DNA of 64,000 nt from Notospermus geniculatus. Lineage: Eukaryota; Nemertea; Pilidiophora; Heteronemertea; Lineidae. This document shows, piece by piece, positions 12,001 through 25,400 of this stretch (its first letter is position 1; the number at the start of each line of letters is the position of its first letter). Made by a program: the position numbers and the translations under genes. The notes under the pieces were generated by a model. The model saw nothing but the letters and a program-made list of their open reading frames with translations, was not told the origin of the DNA and ran no database searches. The stretch covers positions 152,007-216,006 of the forward strand of contig NMRB01000427.1 of the NCBI GenBank assembly GCA_002633025.1, given 5' to 3'.

Positions 12001-15000
12001 TATTACCAGTAACTTAGAAGGTGTTGTGCCATTCAGAGTGCAACAGATCATCTTCCAAATGGCAACATTTCATAACAATCCTGCCACGCTACACTTTCTG
12101 TCAAAAGGAATTACTGCCTGGCACCAATTAGGCTTGATCCCCAGCATGCTACCCGAGCACACTAAGAATTATTACGAGAATTACCATCCCTGGCAGATAA
12201 GTAATTATGCGGTGTCTTTTGTTGTCAGCAACAAGCAGTGTCATCTCAGGCTCCCGTCTGATTAAAAACCCGGACAATTACCCAAGATGCTACAGCAATT
12301 ACGGACACGGAGAAGTGGTTCATCTTACATGCAGAGGTATTGTTAACAAGCTGTAAAGCTCCGAGGTGAGACACCATGACAGTTCAATTATGTTTAAGGT
12401 AATTAGTATGAAAACTGCGTTTCACACGGGCAATCAGTGTCACGATCTTAAATCAGCAGGAACCGCCACCTCATGCTATTCAATCAACATACGGTACAGA
12501 AATTAGAAAGAGAAATTTGAAATCAGGAGTTGAAAGGAGGCCGATTTGAAAATGAAACACAATGCCACCAATATTGATAGATGACGCAGTAAAATTGTAC
12601 AAATTGAGAAGTGAACAAGAAGATCGTATGACTTAATTCGTAAGATCCATGGCCAATTAAATCTTCCAATTTGAAAGGATATTCTTTGATTCCTTGTATC
12701 TGTTTGCTAAGTGAACTCACAGTTAAAATGAGAAACTTGCACAATAACAAAGATTGCAGCTAATGAGGGCAATATCTCGGAAATTTCATTAATGGAATTA
12801 ACTTGATTTTACCGGGTTGACTGCCATGAAACTGTAACGCCCACATCGTCAAGAAATGTTATTTCTCATCAACTTACAAAAGAGAGCGGCAACTTTTCAA
12901 TGAGAGAGGACAGCAGACGGAAACAGGTTCAAGCCTCCTCAAGTGACACATTCACAGTTTTCTCCAACTTTCTGCCAGTTGTTGACACATGTTGAAGACA
13001 TCATACAGAAAAACTTCTAGCCGACGTCAGTTTTCATGTTCACCAAGCGGCTACGACAAAGCTGCAGGAATTAGATGATATTGTGACAAACAGAATGGTC
13101 AGAAATGGTTCATGCAGATGAGAAATTCATTCTTCTGAATTTCTCACGTCTTGGTATTTTGATATTTTGTGACCAATGTTCTGTATCTGGTAGAATTCAG
13201 GCCGCCGATCCAATCAATGAGCAGTGAGCATGGTGAGTGGGTGGAATAAAACACCAACTGCTCTAAGTAATTTATATGCCCCTCTCTGTTAACAATCCAA
13301 GCCAATGTTGTGCAGGAGTTATCGTAAGTCAATATCAGAGGAGTGCCTCCACATTCCAACTCAACTTGACCAGCAAATCTCAACATCAGAGGCAGTCATC
13401 GCAGGTATTTCTGTAGAACAAGCTTCCACGTTGTTTGTGATATTAGGAAAAATAGGCCAGCTTTTTCCATCACAGCAAGAGTTGGTAGAAACCATCACTT
13501 ACAGGTCTCAATTACACTAATTGACTAGACCATTAACGAACAACAAAGAATCCAATGGTCATTTTACGGGCTCCATTGTAATCTTTGTGGTCGATGACTG
13601 AACAAAAGAAAGACCAAAGGCTAGAATGGACAGGAAGGGCTTCAATATGGCTAACATATGGTTCCGAGAGCTGCGGAAAACCTAAACATGTCATTTAGAT
13701 AATTAGTGGCAAATGAAGGGTGGACCTCAGGAATAGGGCCCGAGGCCGCCCATTGTCATCAGTAAGGGTTTCTTCACCTGGGGTCATATTGCCAGAGATG
13801 ATGTTCCGGTGTGCCCTGGTGACAAATATAGACTATAGCTAGCTATTTCATAAGTGAAATAATGTTAGCCAATACTGACAGCTCCGTAGTGCTCACAATA
13901 GGCATCATATTTGATAGACATATGCCGTAATATTAAGGGAAGGGTCTCGTGTAACCATTGTCTACGCAATGAATGGGAAGGGCTCGCATTAGCACCACAA
14001 GGCTCTGAATGATGAACTTTTGTTATGTGATACTAGTAGTGTTGAATGGAATGTTTTGGCCATATTTCATCGCACAACACTCTGCTAAGTTATCAAACCA
14101 TAGAGAGAAAAGCAGAAGAGCCAAAATATTACCAAACAACAACTGAAGCCAACAAACACCCCACATTTCTTTGAATAAAATACACGGTGCTTCATCAAAG
14201 TGAGTTACCAATGTGAGCATGTGAAAAAATTCTCCTCTTGAACATGGCATCTTCGAAGATGAAACCACTGAACTGTTTTCTGCAGTGACCTTTCGGTGAC
14301 TGTCAACAATTTTATGAAAGTAGAAGACAAAGCGGGCAGTCTTTGTTAAGTTATTATGTGATTACGCTGCTACACAATGGATGCATCTAAACTTGACCTC
14401 AAGATATAACAAGTGGCCAGGGAGTGTGTTATTAACTATGATAAAAGATCAAAAACCGAAGCCTTGTTGAGGAAGTTCTGAGCAAAGGGGAGATTTTTGA
14501 GCAAATAGGATTAAGCGAGGCTGATGGTTTGATTAGAAACCATCATAAACGGTAAGCCTCCCTTAAAAGAAGTGAAGACTTAATAACTAGTAAACCAAAC
14601 GAAATGGGCAAAGACAGGAGAAAACACCCACAGGCCCTACTCGTTTGATGTGGAGATGATCACCACTATTTCTAGTCAGCAACTGTTGGAAGTTGCCAAC
14701 TTTTAAGATAGCGATCGGCGGGCAAATAATGACAGTTACAGTTTCAATTCTTTCAAGAACAATAGGAGAGAGTGAAAAAACTTTTCAAATAGATTCATTG
14801 CGGTTTCAATGACTTTAGAAATTTGATGATCTTGCCAAGTTCAAAGCTACTTGCCACTGAAAGTCCCTTTGATCATGAAATACTTTCTTTGTGACTTGGA
14901 ATAATTTTGGTCATCCAAGGAATAGCTGATTGAAGGTACAAGGGGGACGGGTGCAGTTATTTCTTATCAATGTCAAATCAGGGTTTGGAGTCAAGAAATG

Positions 15001-15511
15001 TTTGAAACAAAGCCAACAAAGGGAACATCAAACGTTACGTAGCAACAGACAAGACTAAAGGAAGTATTTTTCTATCCGGATGTACACCTCTTGGGGGCAG
15101 ACTCCATGAATCGTGTCTGGTTGATTGAAACACGGCCATTTTGATATGAACTTTGCTTTATTGTTTCGGTCTTTCCCTTTGCCATCAAAAGATTGTCCCA
15201 CGGCAGACAGGTGGAACTAGCTTTCTGATCTAAGTGGCCGATCTCTTTACAACATTCAAATGAAGTGACCAACATCAGGTAAGTCACATTTCAATCAGTA
15301 AGAAATAAATCTTTATAATAAAAATCAGATTTTGACAATGATTAGGTAGACCCCGATGTATCAATTCCTTCATATTTGATGCATTCTCAATCAATCGTGC
15401 AACAAATGCGTACAGATCAATCATTCCCAATGAGGTACCCGCGGAACTAACGTCACGACGCGGCGCTGCGATCGATGCACCCGAAGTTCCTTTTTTCTAA
15501 CGTTATTTCCA
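9083..15511. other. Gene-free stretch upstream (plus sense) of the RALGAPA 3' end
   Basis: AT-rich, non-repetitive sequence with only short random-looking frames. I see no gene. Around 15430-15790 (partly in the putative UTR) there is a GC-richer patch with ATGACGTCA- and GATCGATG-type palindromes reminiscent of the 3.3-4.3-kb element. Confidence 0.4.
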
Positions 15512-16336
15512 TTTATTTCTAGAGTGAAAATAACCCGTTTCTGTTGGTCGCCTGGCAGTAAACTTACATCATCCTGTAGCAGATGAAAATTTCTTAAATC
15601 TTGCTTTTTTCCTTAAAATGAGGAGATAGGTTGGCGATAAAAGCAACGTTTTTGTCTCATTTTTCCTGTAGAAAAATGTACAGGTCACTTTTTCATGACG
15701 CAACGTCAACACCTAAAATGACGTCAATGACATCGCGACGGGTCAATCGATCACATCGCCACCGCGTAGCAAAGTTTGTCAAGCGGGTATCCCATTAAAT
15801 GCTACCGGTATTTCAATTTCTTAAGCAATAATCCATCATTCACACTGTAACAAAACCTAGAAAATAAAACTACTTGGTCCCAAATATGGTTTAATATCAA
15901 ATGATATGTGTTTCTAATTTTAGTCAGAATTCCACCAAGATTACAGCCAGCAAAATGCCTACATGTATTCCCACACAATGTTTTGCACTACTGCAACATG
16001 AATGTCTTTTTAATTCAATGGTGGAAATAAGGAAATATATTTACTGGACACAGAACATGGCATTAGAAGCATACATTTTTTAACACATTTAGCAGAGTTC
16101 TGGGGCCAATTCATAAAAGATAAAATCATCCAGCACAAACACTCAGAGAGCATTAATTTTACATTACACCTCCAAACAAGGGGCCATTCATGGCACAGGA
16201 GGCCACAAAAAAATATATCACAAAGCGAGAAATGGACTTCTCCATTCTTGCACATTCCCAACAAAGAAATTTTCTCCTTATTCACCAAGTTTATTGCACA
16301 TTTAATTACGCTAAAATTCCAGGTCTTCTCCGAATA
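15512..16336 (-). other. Putative RALGAPA 3' UTR
   Basis: Sequence downstream of the stop on the minus strand. The nearest AATAAA read on that strand is at 15512-15517, and another lies at 15157-15162. Two ATTAAA variants are closer. The true cleavage site cannot be fixed without transcript data. Confidence 0.35.
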
Positions 16337-16488
16337 TCATCTTCGGTTTTCTGGTGGTGAAGCAGAGGTCGAAGGTGATTGCGTCTTATGGGCAGATTTT
16401 CTTCCGCTGCGAAATGACAAGCGGCGTGCCAAGGACTTCTCTGTAGGAGGAGCTGGGAACAGAAATACACTTTCATCAGCAGCAGTCC
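16337..16488 (-). CDS. RALGAPA: RALGAPA exon 43, last coding exon with stop
   Basis: 152 nt with a 2-nt lead and strong acceptor (TTTTCTGTACATTTCAG). It accepts either exon 41 (long) or exon 42, both phase 1. It encodes [20 protein letters not shown] then [15 protein letters not shown] and ends AGA TGA (stop at 16337-16339). The basic tail has an RRLS site of PKA/Akt type. The 9.4-kb intron before it is the largest here. Confidence 0.82.
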
Positions 16489-19400
16489 CTGAAATGTACA
16501 GAAAATTTTTGTGCATTTATATGAACACTCTCATTCCTCAGCAATATGATGGAATATGACGTGGCGAAATGAAATGAATGTTATCTATATTCAATGTAGA
16601 ATTTTTTTGTGATATTTCTTGAGTATTCTTTGATTTCTATGGAAATGTTTCAGGAGGATTAAAATTATCATAAACTGTATCACTAGTAGCAGATTGTTTT
16701 CCAGGATGATGATTATTAGTTACAAAGAATGAACCATATCGAAATGTACTGGACAGGTGCAAGTAAGAGGCTGGCCTAAAAAATTGGTTTGTTTACAGTA
16801 AATTGAAAATAAGTCAACCGCACCTGAAAGTTTTTTTAAAGGAACACATGACAAATTTTGGCCTGTATTCTAGAAGGCTCCTTAAATTTTAGGTCCACTT
16901 TAAGCTTTTGTATTTTGCCCTGCAAACAATAGCTAAAGGTAAACCTTAGAATTAGAAGGAAGCTTCTAGAATATCGCCCTTTGACTTTATCAAGGTGTGG
17001 ACACAGTAAACAAACAATAATATTAGGCCAGCCTAAATTGTGGACTTTTGGACGAAGTCACAAGAAACTGTGGGGTATGATTTGCCATGCATCAATCAGG
17101 CACGGATCCAGCGTTGACAGAAAGGGGGGGCGCAGCTTGATGGAGGTGGCAGACAACGAACGCAGGAAGCCCAATTTAAGTGCTTTTAGATGCATTTTCC
17201 TGGCATCTGAGAGCAAAATACTCGAATTTTTTATGTGATTGAATTTTTCTTGATAAAAAAAATCATTGCTCTGCCGAAAATAGGGGGGGCGTACGTCCCT
17301 TCCGCCCCCCTCTGGATCCGTGCCTGTCAATGTACAACGATCATGCAGCAGGATTGGTGGCTCAAGATGAAAGCATGTGAAAGACAGGTGCATTGTTACC
17401 GAAACTGGGCAGAGAAGGCAGCCACCAGATTCAGCATCACATATTCTACAATGAGTGTGGCCCACAATGAATGTCGGGAAGACCTTAGAGTTCCTTTACC
17501 ATATGGACTACAAGAGATTGCTACATGAGAATGAAGTAGCGCTTCACTGCAGCCCTGTTGGATACATAGGTGCAATAAGGTAAGGACAGGACAATTTTTA
17601 GAACGATAGGTTTGGAATTTTTTCCTGCTATGAAAAACCCACTTACAAAATGAGTGAATGACAATAGATTATGATTATAAGCTGATTCTGAAGGTGTATG
17701 TCAAGTTTATTCTTGAACTCAGACACATCTTCAACAACAAATGCCAGACTCCACATGGCACAATTTCATTATTAAACTTACTAAGTTTTTAGAACCAAAT
17801 CTTGATGATTTCAAAGGGAAACATTAAACCTACTGGATGCTTATGTATGTCCACATTTGTTTTGTATCAACATCATATGTTTGAGGAAAATATTACTGAA
17901 TGATTCAGAGAAACAATAGCACATTGGCAGGTTTTAGGTACACAACAATGCCAGGGTTGCCTAGCACCCACCACCATGACAAATGAAGCACAGCGCTGCT
18001 GAAATGAAATATGTGCATAAGGTGTGTGCCAGGGTTCCTTCACCAAGAAAAAAGACCTCACAGGGCAGCACTTTCATTTCACAATTCAAATACCATAAAA
18101 TGCTTCCAATCTGATGACATGTCCCACCCACAACCTCTACCCTCTCCAACCCCCCTTTATCACACTAAAGAACTATTTTGGCCTCTCTAGCTGCCAAGCC
18201 TCTAAGGCATATTAGGGCATAAACATTATCAAGGAAAGATCCCACCTGAACCAAATCAAAGAACAGAGAATGCTGTCTGGCCTTTCCTACTACATCATCT
18301 TTGTCTAATCAAGCAACATCTTGACAGGTTTCTTACACAGGGCAAATACGAAGTTCAGGGGTATCTTTTCTTCTTCCGTCAACCCTAATTACTGTCTATA
18401 AACATCATGTTCATAGAATTATCAAAATACTGAAACCTACTAAGTCCGGTAGGATACTTTTTCAATACCACATAACCATTCAATTTAAATGACAGAAATA
18501 CAGACTTTGATGGTCTTCTCGCTCCATTCAGGCCAGCAGCTCAAATTTCACAACATTGGCCTACAAATGACCATAAAGCCTAAACGATTATCATAAAACC
18601 TCCAAAAGTGCCTATTACCAGATGCCAGCCTCAGTTGTAGTCAGCTGCCACACTTTTACTATACTCAGATGTTTCAGAGTACAAAGCACTGTGAGAGCTG
18701 CAGAAGCAGTTGATCCTGTAGGCCTACGCACAGAATATACTCCTAAGTCAGTCCTGCATCAAAGTAAAGTGTGAAGTCATCCACAAGGTCAAGCCCATTG
18801 TTGGGGACCATTATAAAAAAGATCAAAAGAGACATGAAAGGGATGAGTAGGTAGTAAGAATCTTTATGTACAGCAAGGGCATCTTGGACAAGGCCACACT
18901 GCATCCACAGGAGTGGCGCCGTTACTTTCCCCAAGAGATGATTTCAGTCACTGATGAATGGAACACCTCATCCTTTCTTTGAAATTCTCGTACAGCTAGA
19001 GCCAGAAGCTTTTCACTGTTTACTTAGAAACTGTACAGATATGTTCGTCATTGTTACGGTGAGACGCAACCTGTGTTGACATCTGTTGCACAAGTAAAGG
19101 ATCGAGGATTAACCTGAGGAAGAAAAGCATTAAACATCTTCACATCTTTTTGACGTGAGTAACCAGATTCCTCGTGGACAATTCAAGCCATTGTCGGCGG
19201 GAAACCACGTTCTTTGCAGACCATTCAGCGTAATGAAGAAACGATGGCGATTCTACAGGCTACCTGGAAAAAATCTGCATGTTCTTCCATCGTGGTTTCC
19301 AAACCATGCATTAGTCTATTGGCAGAAGAAAATACTTCTAGTGTTAAGGATTCCCAATCACATTAATGGCGAGGAATGACATATCCCGATTGGCAAAAAC

Positions 19401-22400
19401 TCAGGTGGCATTCGCATAATCAAAAGAATTCTTCGACTGGGTGTCTGATAAGAACGGCAGATTCTTGCGGTACAATGAGAGTAGCGTAATGCTTGCCGTT
19501 AGTAATGGCTGGTCACATTTCAAACATCAACTTTTTGCCGCCGGATAAGAAGTCAACAAGACACCATTATGAAATCACTATGTGAATAGGACGCGTTTCA
19601 TATTCAAGAAGATTAGTACAGGATGACAGATTAGTAAGTTCATGCCATTAGAATTGTCCTGAATTCTCCGAGGGATGCTTGGCATCTTGGAAATTTTTAA
19701 ATGTGAAGGTCAATCTAGCCTACTGGATGTTCACACCGCCAGACTGACAAACCATTCAGTAGAATGGGGGCAGGAAAGCATGCCCCAAAGTTCACGACAT
19801 CATGACATGGGCTTGAGTGAACTGTTTTTTGGGCTTCACCCACACTGCCAAGAAATGTACTCTGTCTGTATAGTATATCATAAAATCTCAGAGTCAGAGA
19901 CATCAAAATTCATCATTAAATAACAAAATCCTAGCAAGTCCACACACAAAATGTGTCATGACATATCATAATGTTGACCACTTTTCACAACATTCTGCAG
20001 GAGAGAACACCAACATGCAACATCATAAAACATGCAAATGAGGAGACATGAAGTTTCTAGAACAACAACCGATGCTTGAGGTTTTTTCTTTCTGAGGAAT
20101 AAGTGAGCTATGCTTGGAAACGAATTAAAAGGCATGAACAATATGAAGCAGAGTCAGTAGTCCTAGAAAATCTTCAACTCTAACTGGGCATGTAGCCTAC
20201 CTGCATGCATCTACTAAATTCTGGTAGAGATACTGATACAGGGCAAACACAATGCTTTGGAGGTCGTAATGAAGGAAAATTTAGGTGCATGCAGCTCTAA
20301 AGGAAGGGTGTACAAGCAAATTTCTGGATATCTCCTCGCCAGCTGGTTATTTACCAGGATGCTGGGAAGAGTAGGGAGCATTCTGCCACTTGGGTCAAGG
20401 GTCAAATGGGGGGGGGGGGGNAGGGATAAAGGGAGATTATCGAACTTAAATCTTTGCACATCTTCATGAAGCTATTTTTTAAAACGCCAAACATTTTCAG
20501 GAAATATGAAAGGTTGCATGTGTGGGTTACATAAGAGTGTCCTGTCCATCAAAAATAATGCAAAAACATTCAGGGTGTCCCAAAAACAGTATCAGAATGG
20601 TATGTAGAATTCAATGGTAATGGTATTAGTGAATCCTTGCTCAGAGCAATGACAGAGAGTTGCTGAACTTGATCAGGTATGGACTTTTATCTTTTCCCAC
20701 TCTGTAGTTTTGACATGTTTGATAGAAAAGCACAGCTGCCAAAGTTAATTGTACAGGAACACCCCCTGCCTTGCAAGAAAACCCATAGAAAAATGCTGCC
20801 GGCACAAAACATAAGAACAGGACCCAAGAGTGGCTAATTACATGAGCTCAAGCAAAGAAAAGAAATGAGACAAACCACTGGCACTGTTGGTGTCTACCGA
20901 CCATCAATGTGCTACAACAAGGAACATCAACGAAATGTTGTTAGATAAGGAAATAAGAAAATTGCAAGTGTGGGTTAAAAACTGAAAATCTAAACTTCAA
21001 CGAACCATGCACGGATAGTGCGAAAAAATAATGACACGACATATTTTGAACATCTTATAAATACCATTTTTGCATCCGACAGGGCTACAATATGGGTTTA
21101 AACACTCGTAAATTGCTGGGTATTTCGAAAGCATTTGCAAGGGCTGAACTGTGTGTGCGTCCTGAAAACATAAGATGATGTTGAAATGATGTTAGTAAGA
21201 TAATGAGTGAATGATAAAGGCACAGCTTGCAGGATCTCCACTTGCCCAAATCTCAAGTATTGGAAGCAGTGCCAATTCATGGAGGCCTTCCCAGCCCACA
21301 TACCAATCAATGTCTGTGAGACTGGCAATCATGTCTGTCAGCCCTGTCGCAGACATAAACTTGCACAGATGTGAGGTAGCACACAGGTTTTAGCTCACAG
21401 ACATGGCTTGCAGGAAAGATCTCACTGACCATGCTGTGTGTGCTACCTGCTTATCCTTCCCAATATAAATGACATGTAAGTTTGGTTTGGTCAATCTATG
21501 TTGTGGGGATGGTTCTTCGAACTGGCCCTAATGCATTTCCTACACAGTAACAGTGCTGCTAATGCATGTACCATTACTGCTGGTGTATATATTATCAAAT
21601 GGAAATGGAAATGAGAGAGAGATTAACCTGGAGGAAGTCAAGGTAAGGAGCTGTAGTCAATGATATAATTTCATTATGATTGTGTTAAGACAGACTGGAT
21701 GGGATACTGGAGGTGGGGCATGAGAGATGTGGATGAACGAATTGATGACGATGCAGATTACCCTGAAAACAATATCATTGTGAGAGACAGGCATGACTAT
21801 GAAAAGCAACGTGTGTTGACCCATTCAGTACAACACTTGCATAATTTGAGCGTTTCTGGTGCTGCAGTTTGCCAAATGCAATCTTCTTGTACTTGATAAT
21901 GATTTCAGTGTATGTATAGATTTTGACAAAATAAACATTCCTTCGTCAAATATTTTCTCCTTAAAATTCATAAGAATATCTTCCAGAAGATCTTGTGCCT
22001 GTTTCCAGTGGTACTGAATGTGTCTTGCCAGGCATGGACATACTGGTGATTTTCATCTGATGCAGTGGTAGTGGATGATGACAAATATAGCTGAATTAGG
22101 TACGGGTAGCACAGCTGGCACCACTTCCAAACTAGGTGCATGTTGACCAAATATCAGTGTTCTCTAGATGGGCTGGTTGTGCTCTGCGGTTCACCAGAAT
22201 ATCCTTCACTATTCTTTACCATTTACAAGTTAGTTGGTGGCCACACCTTAGCAGAAGAAGATTGTCATTTAATTGACACACCAAGCATATTCTTACATTG
22301 ACAATACTTCTGAATAAATAGTGCAACAGTCTCATAAGTGAACATCACACTTTTAACACTTTGGCAATTGCGGGGAAAATGATCAGCTGTATTTATCAGT

Positions 22401-25400
22401 AAATACTACAATATCTGTATACTGCTCATGTCAACAGGACAGAGGATTGTGCATCATGCTGCTATTGACTGATCCAACATCATAACAATGGTGATCACTT
22501 AGGAGGACATTCAGCATTTTTTAAACCTCAATCATTAGTCTGCATGCCAGTTCCTTATCGAAATGTAACGTGTTTAACATATCATTGCAAAAATATTGAA
22601 ATTGAAGTTAATAGTAATCAGTCTTCTTGCTAGGCACTCTTAACTGGGTTGGACCCCACACTTGTTCTACATTTTCTTNAATGGAGTGGGCTGGTCTACC
22701 AAAGTGATGTTACAAGTCCGATTTTACAGTATGTTCAAATGGAAATGGAAATGAAAGAGAAATTAACCTGGAGGAAGTCAAGGTAAGGAGCTGTAGTCAA
22801 TGATATAATTTCATTATGATTGTGTTAAGACAGACTGGATGGGATACTGGAGGTGGGGCATGAGAGATGTGGATGAACGAATTGATGACGATGCAGATTA
22901 CCCTGAAAACAATATCATTGTGAGAGACGGGCATGATTATGAAAAGCAACGTGTGTTGACCCATTCAGTACCAACACTTGCATAATTTGAGTGTTTCTGG
23001 TGCTGCAGTTTGCCAAATGCAATCTTCTTATACTTGATAATGAATGATTTCAGTGTATGTATAGATTTTGACAAAATAAACATTCCTTCTTCAAATATTT
23101 TCTCCTCAAAATTCATAAGAATATCTTCCAGAAGATCGTGTGTCTGTTTCCAGTGGTACTGAATGTGTCATGCCAGGCATGGACATACTGGTGATTTTCA
23201 TCCAATGCAGTGGTAGTGGATGATGACAAATATAGCTGAATTAGGTATGGGTAGCACAGCTGGCACCACATCCAAACTAGGCGCATGTTGACCAAATATC
23301 AGTGTTCTCTAGTATGGGCTGGTTGTGCTCTGCGGTTCACCAGAATATCCTTCACTATTCTTTACCATTTACAAGTTGGTTGGTGGGCACATCTTAGCAC
23401 AAGAAGATTGTCATTTAATTGCCACACCAAGCATATTCTTACATTGACAATACTTCTGAATAAATAGTGCAACAGTCTCATAAGTGAACATCACACTTTT
23501 AACACTTTGGCAATTGCGGGGAAAATGATCAGCTGTATTTATCAGTAAATACTACAATATCTGTATACTGCTCGTGTCAACAGGACAGAGGATTGTGCAT
23601 CATGCTGCTATTGACTGATCCAACATCATAACAATGGTGATCACTTAGGAGGACATTCAGCATTTTTTAAACCTCAATCATTAGTCTGCATGCCGGTTCC
23701 TTATCGAAATGTAACGTGTTTAACATATCATTGCAAAAATATTGAAATTGAAGTTAATAGTAATCAGTCTTCTTGCTAGGCACTCTTAACTGGGTCGGAC
23801 CCCACGCTTGTTCTACATTTTCTTTGCTCTCATCACCATCTCCCCTTAATTGGTTTACAAGGAATATTTCACTGAGCTGCCCTCTTGCAAACATGAACAC
23901 CTCATATGACCAACATCATTACCGGTACACCCACAGAAGTATGACATTGATGGGCCAAGTGAGAATCACATCAAATCACACCCATTTCAGAAACATCCTG
24001 GCTAGAAGACTGTTAATTGAACAGAACATCTATAACGCAGTGTGACAATGATATACATGTAAAACCAAAAAGCATTTCCACCAATCACATTTAACAACTG
24101 CAAGACGATCGAAATGTGAATGTGAAAAGTTGTAATTGTATCATTTATAAGCTAAATGGGTTATCCACAATACCTTCTCAAGCAGGTGGTGTATTACCAA
24201 CTTTTATGTGAGATGCTACCCACTTCCATATTTCTTGACCTCTTGCAAACAGTTAAAATGTGCACAAGGATGAATGATCTGAACTGGGCCTTAACTGCAG
24301 TGCACAACCATCCACAACTGACTCTAACATAAGATTTACCCTTGCCATTTTAGACACACAGGATAAGCTGGGATGATAACACCAGTCATACACTGGTAGG
24401 AGGAAACCGGGTTCCCACAGGTTGTATGAAGACACAACTTTCTCTCTTTAATGAATTTGCTGGATTTCATACCCGAAGGATTTGCAGGTTTACAACAAAG
24501 CCCTTCAAATAGGACAGACTCCCTGAATGAGATGAAGCAAGGAATCCAGGATTGCAATCACCAACTGACACACACAACCATTAGGCTCTTTGTTTCATGA
24601 GGTTCTTTTAAACTGCTTGTGACAATTACTTGGAAGTTAAGCTGTGGGCATATTCATGAATCTTCTAAATCAAGAAGAATAGCAGCCCTTGATCACATAT
24701 GCCACAGCTGGGCTTTCTTGCAAGCCTTCCCCTGCTATGACATGTTATTTTGGTTTTATGCTTGAGAAAGTGTCCTGAATTTTGTACCCAAAAAACGAAA
24801 CAAAATTCAAAACCACAGCTTTCATATGTTTCCCCAGTTATAATTGAGCGATTCTCATTTCATTCTCATCAGTTCTTAACTTTCATCCCTCACCACTATT
24901 TCCAACAGTGATCAAACCCAATATAAGTAGCCAAATTTCATTGTTGAATGGCTTTCTTTAACCAGAAACTTGACCCCACCGAATGGAATCGCCCAACTCG
25001 CATCATTCTCAACAATAGGTTATAGAATCCTTACACGCAGAAAAAGGTTTAAAAATCAGTAGAAGTTATACGTCGACGGAAGCCATGGATCCTACCAGGC
25101 CAGCTTGCTTGATGGGTCAGTGTGGAAGGCACTATCAAATAAGATGGATCAAGTTAAACTATTCCAGCCTCGCTGATCCTTTCCGTCACTGAAACTACTC
25201 CCTTTAATGTGCATAAGTTGTTGAAATGACGGCAGGCACCAACCAACATGAAAATGATCCAGACACAGGGTTTTGCTCTTCGGCCAGTCCACATTTTTTA
25301 ACATCTACTGAACGATCTAGTCACAACATAAGTACAGAAATTTTTATCAGTACATAGCATTTTGCGACAGAAACTGGTAAACTGATGTATTTTTCTCAGA

